Positions 17,025-26,304 of a DNA stretch of 64,000 nucleotides are shown piece after piece. Both the position numbers and the translations under genes were made by a program. Numbering within the stretch: the first letter of the stretch is position 1; every line of letters starts with the position of its first letter. Where the stretch lies: positions 19,911 to 83,910 of the forward strand of contig JAISZG010000034.1 in NCBI GenBank assembly GCA_031269355.1, written 5' to 3'. Below the pieces are notes generated by a model that was not told the DNA's origin, did not search any database, and worked only from the letters and a program-made list of their open reading frames with translations. The DNA comes from Oscillospiraceae bacterium. GTDB lineage: Bacteria; Bacillota; Clostridia; Christensenellales; Aristaeellaceae.

Positions 17025-18300
17025 GATCAGAACAGATAAGCACAGGCGCGTTATGACGCGTCATCCGCTCCTGCAAACTCTTACGGAGCTTAGGGGCAAT
17101 CCGCGCGCATGCGTGTTTACGGAACCTCTTTGGGGACTGTCGATGAACCTGTGCCTGCCATACGCGTCCGTTTATATGCTGTCGTTTGGAATGGGCGACA
17201 TACAGGTGGGAATAGTTGCGTCAATATATATGTTCTCACAAATGGTTTGTGCGTTCCTGTCCGGCATAATAGTGGATAAGCTGGGGCGGCGGCTAAGCAC
17301 GTTCGTTTTTGATTTTTTTGCGTGGAGCTTGCCGTGCTTGATATGGGCGTCGAGCCAAGGGTTTTGGTTTTTTGCCGTAGCTGCTCTGTTCAACGGAATG
17401 ATGAAGGTGACTACGGTTTCATGGGATTGCCTGCTGGTGGAGGACGCCCCGAAAGAAAAAATCACACAGATATATTCGTGGGTTATTATATGCGGCAATC
17501 TTTCCGCTCTTTTTGCGCCGATCTCCTCAATACTTGTGGCGCGGATGACGTTGATACCCGCTATTCGCGTGCTGTATATCAACGCGTTTGTGGTGATGAC
17601 CACAAAGTTGATTATACTATATAAATGTTCTACAGAGACCACGATAGGCCGCGCGAAACGCAAAGCGGCCAGCGGAAAATCGTGGAAGGAAATGATCATA
17701 GGATATTCAAGCGCGATGCGCAGCATTTTGACGTCGGCGGGCACACGGTTCGCAATAATTATCAGCATGCTGGTTGAGATTGTCGGAATGCTGAGCGTTA
17801 CCTTTTGGCAGATAATCGCCTCGCGGCGCATTGGCGTGCCGGATACGCTTCTTCCAATATTTCCGATGGCGCGCAGCGTATTGTCCATTGTATTCTTCTT
17901 TACGATACTTGCGCGCATCCGTCAGTCAAATCTTCGTTGGCCGCTGTACGGCGGCTTTGTCAGCGCGATTCTTGGGTGCGCGCTGCTTATCAGCGCTCCG
18001 GCGATAGGTTGGGCTGGGTATGCGGTGCTATCAATTTCGCTTATATTCGAATCGCTGGGCACGGCCGCGCTGAACACGCTGAGGGAATCGCTGGTCGCGA
18101 TTTATGTGCCGCATGAGGAGCGCTCCGGGGTTATGGCGATTTTGCAAACAACCGTGATGCTGGTGAGCGTTCCATTTGGGTATATCGGGGGTTTGTTGAG
18201 TGATATATCGCGCGCGCTGCCGTTTGTGCTGAGCATCGCGCTGCTAAGCGTTGGAATACTGGCGACGACCGTGTTCTATCGTTCTGTTCGCGAATTATAG
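17011..18300 (+). CDS. Major facilitator superfamily transporter
   Basis: An integral membrane carrier of 429 residues with about 12 helices. The loop after helix 2 reads GIIVDKLGRRLST, a clear MFS motif A (GxLaDrxGrr). The N-terminal 30 residues are cytoplasmic and basic. The start at 17011 overlaps the preceding Cys-rich gene; ATG 17053 is an alternative. The substrate cannot be told from sequence. It is the last gene of the parAB operon, ending before an AT-rich 54-base gap that faces the convergent xer-like gene. Confidence 0.8.
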   Translation: MRKYKIRTDKHRRVMTRHPLLQTLTELRGNPRACVFTEPLWGLSMNLCLPYASVYMLSFGMGDIQVGIVASIYMFSQMVCAFLSGIIVDKLGRRLSTFVFDFFAWSLPCLIWASSQGFWFFAVAALFNGMMKVTTVSWDCLLVEDAPKEKITQIYSWVIICGNLSALFAPISSILVARMTLIPAIRVLYINAFVVMTTKLIILYKCSTETTIGRAKRKAASGKSWKEMIIGYSSAMRSILTSAGTRFAIIISMLVEIVGMLSVTFWQIIASRRIGVPDTLLPIFPMARSVLSIVFFFTILARIRQSNLRWPLYGGFVSAILGCALLISAPAIGWAGYAVLSISLIFESLGTAALNTLRESLVAIYVPHEERSGVMAILQTTVMLVSVPFGYIGGLLSDISRALPFVLSIALLSVGILATTVFYRSVREL

Positions 18301-18354
18301 ATTAATACAAATTATTTAATAATATATTTATATATAATTATATTTGTCGCCACC

Positions 18355-19473
18355 TTATTGATCTTTTTTTTCGTCTTCCCGCAGTTTCACCATTTGAGCG
18401 GCGCTGCGTCGGCGCTCTTCGTTCATGGCCGCATAGTGCCGACGCGTCGTGTTCACGTCCGAGTGTCCCAACACATCTGCGACAAGATAAATATCGCCGC
18501 TTTCCCTGTACAATTGCGTACCGTACGTGCTGCGTAACTTGTGTGGTGAAACGCGCTTTAACGGCGCGGCCGCCTGCGCATATTTCTTGGTAAGGTTCTG
18601 CACCGCGCGCTGGGTGATTCTGCGCCGCTGAAGTGACAAGAACAGCGCCCGCTCGTGACCTTCCAACGTATTAATATCTTTTCGTTCAGCAATATATTTT
18701 TGAAGCGCGCTGGCGACTTCGTCTGAAAAATAAAGAATAGCTTGATCGCCGCCCTTTCGGGTAACACGAAACGCGTTTTCCTGGAAGTTCAAATCTTCCA
18801 AATTTAGCCCGACGCATTCGCTCACACGAATTCCTGTGCCAAGTAAAAGCGTTAATATCGCGCCGTCGCGAGCTGAAAGCGCGCCATGATATGAGAGCTG
18901 GCGCGATGTCAAAGATGCGCCGGATTCCGCAAGATTAAGCAATTTCGCCGTTTCATCCGGTTCAAGATGTACGATCGGTTTCTCGCGCAGTTTGGGAAGC
19001 GGAATTAGACTGGCGCGGTTTGCAGATATATAGTTGTGAATAAATAAATATTTAAAAAAAGAGCGTAGGGCAGACATCTTGCGCATTTTGCCCGGCGCGG
19101 CATTAGATCGAGGCGCTAAGACAGTCGACGATTCGGGATCGTCGCCCGTGCGCGAATATAGCGTCAAATATTGTTGAAAATGTTCAAGATCGCGCGCGGT
19201 AATTAGGTCGATATGCGATGGTTCGATAGTATGAGTATCTAAGCCGCGGAAGGCGTCAAGCGCGTCTGACGCCCAGCGGAAGAATATTTTTAAATCATAC
19301 GCGTATGCAAGGCGCGTGCGAACCGTCGCGGTGTCGGCGATGCCATCCAAAAAATCGCGTACGCAAGGCGGTAACTTCGCTTGCATATCGCGCAGACGAA
19401 CTGCGGAAGTAAGCGCGGTTTGGTCGGCGAACGTTTGCTTCAACGTAGATATCTTCGTAGATTTCATCGGCAT
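18355..19473 (-). CDS. Tyrosine site-specific recombinase, XerC/D-like
   Basis: A recombinase of 372 residues. The N-terminal SAM-like core-binding domain covers about residues 35-160. The catalytic domain carries Arg216 (GTGIRVSE), Lys240, His311 and Arg314 (HKLR), His337 (LGHSDVNTT) and nucleophile Tyr347. All active-site residues are present, so it should be active. The ATG at 19473 has GAGG 6 bases upstream; a TTG at 19518 is possible but less supported. A chromosomal Xer for dimer resolution is the simplest reading, but an extra 45-residue N-terminal part and a long linker around residues 105-130 are atypical. No phage genes, att sites or dif site were recognised nearby. Confidence 0.85.
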   Translation of the reverse strand: MPMKSTKISTLKQTFADQTALTSAVRLRDMQAKLPPCVRDFLDGIADTATVRTRLAYAYDLKIFFRWASDALDAFRGLDTHTIEPSHIDLITARDLEHFQQYLTLYSRTGDDPESSTVLAPRSNAAPGKMRKMSALRSFFKYLFIHNYISANRASLIPLPKLREKPIVHLEPDETAKLLNLAESGASLTSRQLSYHGALSARDGAILTLLLGTGIRVSECVGLNLEDLNFQENAFRVTRKGGDQAILYFSDEVASALQKYIAERKDINTLEGHERALFLSLQRRRITQRAVQNLTKKYAQAAAPLKRVSPHKLRSTYGTQLYRESGDIYLVADVLGHSDVNTTRRHYAAMNEERRRSAAQMVKLREDEKKDQ

Positions 19474-19577
19474 GGTTAACCTCGTGCCTGGTCGATGGAT
19501 TAGGTTTTCTACCTTCAACTATTCGTAAAAGATGTCTTTCGCGAATAGTTAGCCATATGCCCATGCTGCCAGATTTT

Positions 19578-20045
19578 TTATGGCCCACTCGACGCCGCGC
19601 TTTTATTTTTAGATCGATTATCCTTTATCGCGCCTGTCGCGAGCGCATCGCAGCGGTTATTTTCCTTATTATTCGCATGCCCGCGCACCTTGTGAAACGC
19701 CACCCTATGCGTATCGCACAAAGACAGCAGCGCCGCCCATAAATCCTGATTGAGCACCGGTTGTTTTGTGGATGTTTTCCATCCATTGCGCTTCCAGTTG
19801 TCCAGCCATTTTTTTGTAAACGCGTCCACAAGGTAGGACGAATCTGAATAGACGTCTACCTCGCAAGGCGTCTTTAGTTCAGAAAGCGCGGATATAACCG
19901 CTTGCATCTCCATGCGATTGTTTGTCGTTTCCGGTTCAAATCCGCTTATCTCTTTGCGATGATCGTCCGCGATCAAAACCGCGCCCCATCCGCCGGGGCC
20001 TGGATTGCCGGAGCACGCTCCGTCGGTATATACTATAACTTTCAT
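19578..20045 (-). CDS. rnhA: Ribonuclease HI
   Basis: A cytosolic endonuclease of 155 residues that removes RNA from RNA-DNA hybrids. Motifs are [16 protein letters not shown] (first catalytic Asp), [10 protein letters not shown] (Glu), [10 protein letters not shown] (Asp) and NRCDALAT (last Asp), so all four acidic residues are present. The ATG at 20045 lies 5 bases after the proC stop and begins at the conserved MKVIVYTDG. No strong ribosome site is seen, which suggests translational coupling to proC. Confidence 0.95.
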   Translation of the reverse strand: MKVIVYTDGACSGNPGPGGWGAVLIADDHRKEISGFEPETTNNRMEMQAVISALSELKTPCEVDVYSDSSYLVDAFTKKWLDNWKRNGWKTSTKQPVLNQDLWAALLSLCDTHRVAFHKVRGHANNKENNRCDALATGAIKDNRSKNKSAASSGP

Positions 20046-20050
20046 ATATT

Positions 20051-20851
20051 TTATTGCGCGTCGCGAAGGGCTTTTGCTTTTAGCGCGCAAACGCTAACAG
20101 CGTCCATTACTGCGGCGCGAAATCCGCCTTTCTCCAGCGCGTATACAGCCTCAATCGTCGTACCGCCCGGCGAGCAAACTGAATCTTTCAGCGCGGCAGG
20201 GTTCCGCTCGGATTCTAATACCATTCGCCCCGCTCCTACTAGCGTTTGGGCGGCAAGTTCATACGCGAGCGCGCGCGGCAGTCCCATACGCACACCCGCG
20301 TCGGCCATCGCCTCAATCATAATAAACGCGTAGGCCGGACCGCTTCCGCTTACGCCGGTGACCGCCTCCATATCGTTTTCACCAACGAGATACACGCGTC
20401 CAAGCGAGCTGAACAGATCGCTGGCCCACGCGAATGTTTTTTCATCGAGTGTGTGCGCGCGGCTGAACGCAATCACGCCCTCGCCTACCAACGCGGGCGT
20501 GTTGGGCATAATGCGCGCGACCGCCGCGCCTGGAAGTTCGCGCAAAAGCGCGTCCGTCGTTAAGCCCGTTACTATCGATAATATGATCTTGCCTACCGCG
20601 CTCGCGCCTATATCGTCCAGCACGGCGTCGCTGATGTTTGGCTTTATAGCCAAGATAACCGCATTACACCCTCTGATCAAAGTTTTGTTATCCGCAACTG
20701 CGGTAACGCCATACTCTGAGACCAACGCGTCTCGCTTCACCGCATCAGGATCGGATATCCAGATATCCGCAGAGCTAAGCTTATTTGATATAATCCAATT
20801 CTTGAGCATCGCCTGCGCCATATTTCCAGCGCCGATGAAACCTACCTTCAT
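20051..20851 (-). CDS. proC: Pyrroline-5-carboxylate reductase
   Basis: A cytosolic enzyme of 266 residues that makes the last step of proline synthesis, reducing pyrroline-5-carboxylate with NAD(P)H. The Rossmann motif is at the N-terminus ([13 protein letters not shown]). The family signature near the C-terminus reads [19 protein letters not shown], and SGSGPAYAF is present. The length is standard. GAGGGAG lies upstream of the ATG, somewhat far at 12 bases. It is followed directly by rnhA. Confidence 0.95.
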   Translation of the reverse strand: MKVGFIGAGNMAQAMLKNWIISNKLSSADIWISDPDAVKRDALVSEYGVTAVADNKTLIRGCNAVILAIKPNISDAVLDDIGASAVGKIILSIVTGLTTDALLRELPGAAVARIMPNTPALVGEGVIAFSRAHTLDEKTFAWASDLFSSLGRVYLVGENDMEAVTGVSGSGPAYAFIMIEAMADAGVRMGLPRALAYELAAQTLVGAGRMVLESERNPAALKDSVCSPGGTTIEAVYALEKGGFRAAVMDAVSVCALKAKALRDAQ

Positions 20852-21030
20852 ATAAATTCGTTACTCCCTCACGCTAATATTTATATATTTAAAAATAATT
20901 GAATGTTTCCTCCAATGCCAAATCATATTGGTATTTTATCATAAGAAGCTCAAATAAACAATCTGCGATGGGTATATAGACGGCTGATAAATACTGTCGT
21001 TGTGTTGTTGATTTCCAATAAATCAATTTC

Positions 21031-21058
21031 TTAACACTGGACGATATTACTTTACAAT
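21031..21058 (+). promoter_or_regulatory. Promoter of ftsH-like gene
   Basis: TTAACA (21031-21036) and TACAAT (21053-21058) have a 16-base spacer. It lies in the divergent spacer shared with proC. Confidence 0.5.
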
Positions 21059-21116
21059 GTTATACTTTATATGCACAATCATATGAACTTTTCTGTGCGG
21101 AAAGATGGGGACGCGC

Positions 21117-22832
21117 ATGGCAAGAACCGGACGGATGATCGCGAGCGCGATTCTGATAGTTTTACTGACCGCAGGCGTGTGGGTGATGCTGCGGCAGCCG
21201 CCTTGGCGCACATACCCGGCTTTTCAGCAAGAATTGCAGGCGGGTCAAATAGCGGAGGCTACGATATCAGGCGATTCTGTGATATACACGACGCGCGGCG
21301 GCGAGCGATTCAGAACGGACGCGCCTTCTACGGAATCTTTCCGCGAGAGGCTTATGCTTGCGGGAGTGCGGGTACACAGTTCGGAGGTACAGCCGCTTGC
21401 GCTTCTTGCTATTGCACTTGGAATCGCAGGCGGAGTGATACTGTACAGCCGTACAAGCGGGAAGCATCGTTCCGCAAAAGGAATGGTTATAGGCGAACAA
21501 ATTCCGGAAACGCGCTTTTGCGATGTCGCCGCGCAGGAAGAGGCGATAGACAACCTGCGCGGGCTGGTAGAATTTATAAAAGATCCTGAAAAATACGAAC
21601 GCTTTGGCGCGCGCATACCGCGCGGCATGCTGCTTTACGGCCCGCCGGGCACTGGGAAGACACTTCTCGCACGAGCGCTGGCCGGGGAAGCCGGCGTGCC
21701 GTTTTTTAATGTATGCGGTTCTGACTTCGTGCAGATGTACGTGGGCGTAGGCGCAAGCAGGGTTCGGGAGGTGTTCAGGCGAGTGCGCGGCGCAGGCAAG
21801 GCCGTGCTGTTTATCGACGAGATAGACGCGCTAGGGCGGCGCCGCGATAATCATAACGGAAACGAAGAACGGGAGCAGACGCTAAACGCCCTACTAACTG
21901 AGATGAGCGGGTTCAGGGGGGATCAAGGGATCGTCGTTTTGGCGGCCACAAACCGCCCTGACATGCTCGACGAGGCGCTGCTAAGGCCGGGGCGCTTTGA
22001 CCGTCAAGCGGAGGTTGGACTGCCTTCCTGCGCGCAGCGTCTCAAAATACTGCAAGTGCACGCGCGGAATAAACCATTATCAAAGGATATTGATTTGGAA
22101 CGGCTGGCGTATAACTCCGTATATTTCAGCGGCGCAAAATTAGAAAGTTTGCTTAACGAAGCTGCAATACGAGCTGCGCGGCGAAATGCGGCTTCTATCG
22201 AACCGATGGATGTGGAGCAATCGTTCGAAACAGTTATGGTTGGAGAACAAAAGCAGGATCGAAGCGGCATCAGCGCTCACGAGCGGGAGATAACAGCGTA
22301 TCATGAAGCGGGTCACGCATTGGCGACATATAAACTTCTGCCTGACAGCAAGCTGACGCGGCTGTCTATTATCCCTTCCACGCGAGGCATGGCGGGTTAC
22401 AGCATGGCGGTTCAACCGGATAAGATGTTCCAGACGCGCGCGGAGTTGGAGGCGCATGTGGCTATAGCGCTGGCGGGACGCGCGGCGGAGGAACTCGCGT
22501 TTGGCGCTAGGCAGGTGACGACCGGCGCGTCGAACGACTTAGCGCGAGCGACGGAAATGTGCGTACGCATGACGGTCGAATGGGGAATGGACGAGGAAAT
22601 CGGGCTGCCGGTTCGCCGGGTGCTTGGGCAATATGGCATCAACGCGGGCAGCGAGGCGGCAAGGGTAAAAACAAATATGGATTTGCTGTACCGCGTAACG
22701 CTTAAACTTCTTGAAAATGAGCGTGACACATTAATCAAGCTGGCAAGCGCGCTTCTGGAAGAAGAACTGCTGACGGAAGATAGGCTGCGGGAAATATTCT
22801 CTGCGGTCGAGGAATCGGAAGCGGCAGGATAA
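21117..22832 (+). CDS. ftsH: ATP-dependent zinc metalloprotease FtsH
   Basis: A membrane AAA+ protease of 571 residues. Two membrane helices (residues about 8-22 and 90-105) flank a short outside domain. Walker A is GPPGTGKT from residue 175, Walker B is [11 protein letters not shown], and SRH is present ([17 protein letters not shown]). The zinc site is HEAGH from residue 396, with the third ligand in the later [11 protein letters not shown] region. The ATG at 21117 has GGGGA 6 bases upstream, better than the in-frame ATG at 21105. The external domain and C-terminus are a little shorter than in Bacillus FtsH, so this may be a second, specialised copy. It has its own promoter and no operon partner. 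Confidence 0.92.
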   Translation: MARTGRMIASAILIVLLTAGVWVMLRQPPWRTYPAFQQELQAGQIAEATISGDSVIYTTRGGERFRTDAPSTESFRERLMLAGVRVHSSEVQPLALLAIALGIAGGVILYSRTSGKHRSAKGMVIGEQIPETRFCDVAAQEEAIDNLRGLVEFIKDPEKYERFGARIPRGMLLYGPPGTGKTLLARALAGEAGVPFFNVCGSDFVQMYVGVGASRVREVFRRVRGAGKAVLFIDEIDALGRRRDNHNGNEEREQTLNALLTEMSGFRGDQGIVVLAATNRPDMLDEALLRPGRFDRQAEVGLPSCAQRLKILQVHARNKPLSKDIDLERLAYNSVYFSGAKLESLLNEAAIRAARRNAASIEPMDVEQSFETVMVGEQKQDRSGISAHEREITAYHEAGHALATYKLLPDSKLTRLSIIPSTRGMAGYSMAVQPDKMFQTRAELEAHVAIALAGRAAEELAFGARQVTTGASNDLARATEMCVRMTVEWGMDEEIGLPVRRVLGQYGINAGSEAARVKTNMDLLYRVTLKLLENERDTLIKLASALLEEELLTEDRLREIFSAVEESEAAG

Positions 22833-22921
22833 TACGGAAGAGCTGCGATTGCTTGAATCACAAAGCCGCGCAGTATGGTCGAATTATTATTAAATATATT
22901 TCTATTTATATAACGATATAG

Positions 22922-22950
22922 TTGATTAAAGCCGCTCTTTGATATATACT
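22922..22950 (+). promoter_or_regulatory. Promoter of MFS exporter gene
   Basis: TTGATT (22922-22927), a 17-base spacer and TATACT (22945-22950). Confidence 0.65.
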
Positions 22951-23044
22951 TAACCGCATATTTTATTTGAGTCGGCAATCGCTTGCCGTTCTGCAATATG
23001 CGGCGGCAATGGCAGCGTCGGCATCGGAGAAGGAAGCAAATAGG

Positions 23045-24325
23045 TTGGAAGATAATAAAAGGATCTCCGTGTGGACGCGAACGGTCGTTCTGTTTTTGTT
23101 AAGTCAAACAGTCACGCTGTTTGGATCGGCGCTTGTGCAATACGCGATTGGTTGGCATATCACGCTAACGACACAGCGCGGAAGCATGATAACGATCGCG
23201 GCGCTTTGTGGTTTCCTGCCGCAGGTCGTCGTCTCGTTTTTTGCGGGCGTATGGGCGGATCGCTTTAACAGAAAGCGGCTGATTCTTATTGCGGATGGTA
23301 TGATCGCCGTTGCAACGCTTGCGCTGATTATTGTTTCTAAAGGCGAAGAGCCGTCTTTATGGCTTCTCTTTGTCATATCTGGTATCCGCTCATTCGGAAC
23401 AGGCATACAAATGCCGGCGGTCAGTGCGTTTTTGCCAGATATTGTTCGGCAGGATCAGCTTCTGCGAGTCAACGGAATAAATGCGGCGATGCAAAGCGGA
23501 ATAATGCTGCTCGCACCTGCGGCCGCCGGAGGCTTATATGGAGTTTTAGGTATAAATTCTATTTTCTGGGTCGACGTGCTGACCGCCGCAATCGGCATGA
23601 GCCTCCTAAGCATGCTTCGCGCAGAGGACGGAAAGCGCGCCAAGCTTGAGCCTACAAGCTTTACAGGAGAACTTGCCGCAGGTTTTCATTATGTGATTGA
23701 ACATATATGGCTGCAACAGTTTTTTACGTTTGTGCTGCTATATATGGCGCTCATCGCGCCTGCGTCGATGCTCACGCCGCTTATGGTCGCGCGCAGCTTT
23801 GGCGACGAACCGTGGAGGTTGGTCGTGCATGAAATGGTGTTCGCAGCGGGAACGATTGGCGGCGGTTTAATTATAGGATTTTTTACTGGGAAATTCCGCA
23901 ATACAATGCATGCGATACTTGCGGGCAGCGTGGGATTTGGCGTCGCGACGCTTATCATGGGCTTTTCTCCCAATTTTATTTTTTACCTTGCGCTCATGAT
24001 CCCGCTGGGTATCTCACTACCATTCGTTAATACAGGCATAGCTACGCTTCTTCAGACCCGTGTCGATCCTAATTATTTAGGCCGGGTGTTCGCTTTGCTC
24101 ACCAGCATCACGTCAGGTGTAATGCCGTTGTCTATGATGATTTACGGACCGCTAGCGGACGCAGTCAGCGTCGAAAGCCTTCTTATTATTTCTGGCGCGT
24201 GCATGGTAGGGGCAGCGCTGGCTACGCTTCGCCGAAGAGAACTGCGCCAAATTGCGGAGCCAATTCCCTCGGAAAATGCGCCCGCGCTGCCGGATGAAAA
24301 TAACAGCGTCCAGGAAGTTGATTGA
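23045..24325 (+). CDS. MFS drug-efflux-type transporter (MefA-like)
   Basis: An MFS carrier of about 426 residues with 12 helices, of the macrolide or enterobactin exporter subgroup. Features are LFLLSQTVTLFGSALVQYAI at the start, GVWADRFNRKRLILIADG (motif A) and PAVSAFLPDIV. The TTG at 23045 is chosen because GGAGAAGGAAG (23026-23036) lies 8 bases upstream and family members begin close to the first helix. ATG 23009 is an in-frame alternative without a ribosome site. The substrate is not determinable. It is a single gene, ending in a large hairpin. Confidence 0.75.
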   Translation: MEDNKRISVWTRTVVLFLLSQTVTLFGSALVQYAIGWHITLTTQRGSMITIAALCGFLPQVVVSFFAGVWADRFNRKRLILIADGMIAVATLALIIVSKGEEPSLWLLFVISGIRSFGTGIQMPAVSAFLPDIVRQDQLLRVNGINAAMQSGIMLLAPAAAGGLYGVLGINSIFWVDVLTAAIGMSLLSMLRAEDGKRAKLEPTSFTGELAAGFHYVIEHIWLQQFFTFVLLYMALIAPASMLTPLMVARSFGDEPWRLVVHEMVFAAGTIGGGLIIGFFTGKFRNTMHAILAGSVGFGVATLIMGFSPNFIFYLALMIPLGISLPFVNTGIATLLQTRVDPNYLGRVFALLTSITSGVMPLSMMIYGPLADAVSVESLLIISGACMVGAALATLRRRELRQIAEPIPSENAPALPDENNSVQEVD

Positions 24326-24327
24326 AA

Positions 24328-24381
24328 AGAGCGTACCCGCGCCTGCGGCGGGCGAATAATTGTCGCCGCAGCTTACGCTCT
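24328..24381. repeat. Large hairpin after the MFS gene
   Basis: Outer arms AGAGCGTA (24328-24335) and TACGCTCT (24374-24381) enclose CTGCGGCG and CGCCGCAG, another perfect 8-bp stem. It may act as a terminator for the MFS gene. It overlaps the pseudogene fragment. Confidence 0.5.
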
Positions 24382-24585
24382 CTAACGTGGGCGGAACGCT
24401 GGAGGCCGCATGCCCTCTGGAATAGGTGATCGTATGGGTTACCCGCCGCCAGCGCGCGGCTCGGGCTGCGTATCCCCGCCGTTGCTGTGGAAATTGACCG
24501 TACGCTGTATTTCCTGGAATCGCGCATATACGACCGTATCTGCAGCCATCGCGCTTGCCTCGGTGAACTGCGTGCCGCCGGTCGG
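24330..24585 (-). pseudogene. Decayed InlB-type B-repeat surface protein fragment
   Basis: On the minus strand, 24585-24437 reads TGGTQFTEASAMAADTVVYA and then RTVNFHSNGGDTQPEPRAGG. That is the beta-grasp repeat (Listeria-Bacteroides or InlB B-repeat) with its typical TVYAxxx and VxFxSNGG signatures. A TAA ends this frame. One base over, the sequence continues as VTHTITYSRGHAASSVPPT, the expected linker of the same repeat. An in-frame TAG precedes the fragment. One repeat with a frameshift and stops on both sides is best read as the remnant of a large secreted protein. The repeat type is recognised by eye only. Confidence 0.42.
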
Positions 24586-24853
24586 CTAGGGCATGTCAAA
24601 TTATTGACAAGCAGCGGGGCGCGGGCGGTATTTATCATCGAGCAATATTTATGGCCAGCCCTCCCCCACGCCGCTTCCCTGCGAATTTCTACGTTGAATC
24701 AAAAAGGGAAATAGGCATCGAACAGATTTTGTTCGATGCCTATTCTTCAAATTAATCTCCGTAGTCCCAATGTATCCTTACAAATAGTACGCCACCGGGC
24801 ATGTCACTTCATCGAATGATAATTAATAACGATGATTGGTCAGAACTATAAAA
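24586..24853. other. Spacer with a bidirectional terminator
   Basis: No gene is supported between the surface-protein remnant and the glyS stop. The stretch holds the perfect hairpin at 24711-24743 and an AT-rich tail. Confidence 0.5.
24711..24748. terminator. Bidirectional terminator downstream of glyS
   Basis: ATAGGCATCGAAC (24711-24723) pairs perfectly with GTTCGATGCCTAT (24731-24743) around a 7-base loop. T-rich bases follow on the minus strand (TTCCCTTTTTG), and TCTTC follows on the plus strand. Confidence 0.85.
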
Positions 24854-26239
24854 TCAAAACTCCAGCTTAGCCAGTATCGTCTCCACAAGCTTATCAATAG
24901 GCAGGCGCGTTTGTTCCATCGAGTCGCGATCGCGCAGCGTTACGGTTTTATCCTCCTGGGTTTGGAAATCGACAGTCACGCAATACGGAGTGCCTATCTC
25001 ATCCTGCCGCCGATACCGCTTCCCTATAGAGCCGGTTTCGTCATAATCAACCATAAAATGCGGAGCGAGACGCTTATATATTTCGTTCGCCAATCCGCCC
25101 AGTTTATTCTTTTGAAGCGGGAGCACGCACGCCTTGAACGGAGCGAGCGCCGGATGCAAATGCAGAACGACTCGCGAGTCGCCCTCGCCAAGCGGCTGCT
25201 CCTCGTACGCGTCGCACAAAAACGCAAGCGATGCGCGATCCACGCCGAGCGACGGCTCCACGCAATATGGCACGAATCGTTCGTTCGTGATAGGGTCAAG
25301 ATACTCCATAGATTCGCCGGACGCCGTTTGATGCGCTTTCAGATCAAAATCCGTTCGATCCGCTATGCCCCATAGTTCGCCCCAGCCAAAAGGAAATTGA
25401 TATTCAAAATCCGTAGTCGCCTTTGAATAATGCGACAGTTCCTCGGCATCATGATCGCGAAGCCGAAGATTTTCTTCCTTCATGCCCAGCGAAAGCAGGA
25501 AGTCGCGCGCATAGCCGCGCCAATACTCGAACCATTCCAAATCCTTACCCGGCTCGCAGAAAAATTCCAATTCCATCTGTTCGAATTCCCTGGTGCGGAA
25601 TATAAAGTTTCCGGGCGTAATCTCGTTGCGAAACACCTTGCCTATCTGACAAACTCCCATAGGCAGCTTGCGCCTTGTGGAGCGCAGTACGTTTTTAAAA
25701 TTTACGAATATTCCCTGCGCAGTTTCGGGGCGCAGGTATATTTCGTTAGCGCCGTCCTCCGTCACGCCCTGGAATGTTTTAAACATCATATTAAATTTGC
25801 GTATGCCTGTAAAATCAGTCTTGCCGCATAACGGGCAGGTAATGTTATGCTCCTTGATATATTGCTCCATTTTATCGTTAGGCCAGCCGTCCGCCTGAAC
25901 AGGCGCTCCCTGTTTTGCGGTATGCTCTTCTATAAGTTTATCGGCGCGAAAGCGCGATTTGCACGCTTTGCAATCCATAAGTGGATCGTTGAAGTTGCCT
26001 ACGTGACCCGAGGCGGCCCAAACGTTCCGATTCATCAATATCGCGCTGTCGATTCCAACGTTTGTCGGACTTTCCATAACGAACTTGCGCCACCACGCGC
26101 GCTTTACGTTGTTCTTAAACTCAACTCCAAGCGGACCGTAATCCCACGTATTCGCAAGGCCGCCGTATATCTCCGATCCTGGGAATATAAAGCCGCGGTT
26201 CTTGCACAGCGCGGCGAGTTTTTCCATAGTCAGCTGCAT
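24854..26239 (-). CDS. glyS: Glycyl-tRNA synthetase, alpha2 type
   Basis: A class II synthetase of 461 residues that charges tRNA-Gly, in the single-chain dimeric form found in many Gram-positives. Motifs include [20 protein letters not shown] and the zinc-site cysteines in CKACKSRF. Class II motif 2 appears around [21 protein letters not shown], and motif 3 as [13 protein letters not shown]. The ATG at 26239 has AAAGGAT 8 bases upstream, and the family begins at MEKL. The gene lies 65 bases after galT, and no T-box leader fits in that gap. The usual length is 460-465 residues. Confidence 0.96.
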   Translation of the reverse strand: MQLTMEKLAALCKNRGFIFPGSEIYGGLANTWDYGPLGVEFKNNVKRAWWRKFVMESPTNVGIDSAILMNRNVWAASGHVGNFNDPLMDCKACKSRFRADKLIEEHTAKQGAPVQADGWPNDKMEQYIKEHNITCPLCGKTDFTGIRKFNMMFKTFQGVTEDGANEIYLRPETAQGIFVNFKNVLRSTRRKLPMGVCQIGKVFRNEITPGNFIFRTREFEQMELEFFCEPGKDLEWFEYWRGYARDFLLSLGMKEENLRLRDHDAEELSHYSKATTDFEYQFPFGWGELWGIADRTDFDLKAHQTASGESMEYLDPITNERFVPYCVEPSLGVDRASLAFLCDAYEEQPLGEGDSRVVLHLHPALAPFKACVLPLQKNKLGGLANEIYKRLAPHFMVDYDETGSIGKRYRRQDEIGTPYCVTVDFQTQEDKTVTLRDRDSMEQTRLPIDKLVETILAKLEF

Positions 26240-26304
26240 TTTTGATATCCTTTCATGATAATGCAATATTGTTTATATATGCTTCGCGCGCGAATTTATT
26301 CGCG

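Noticed and set aside
17172..17918. A 248-codon minus-strand frame inside the MFS gene
   Set aside because: It is a shadow of a membrane protein gene, a common source of long antisense frames.
18355..19473. Integrase of a mobile element
   Set aside because: No att repeats, excisionase or cargo genes lie beside it; a chromosomal Xer-type role is simpler.
26240..26304. T-box leader for glycyl-tRNA synthetase
   Set aside because: Only 65 bases separate it from galT, far too short for a T-box.
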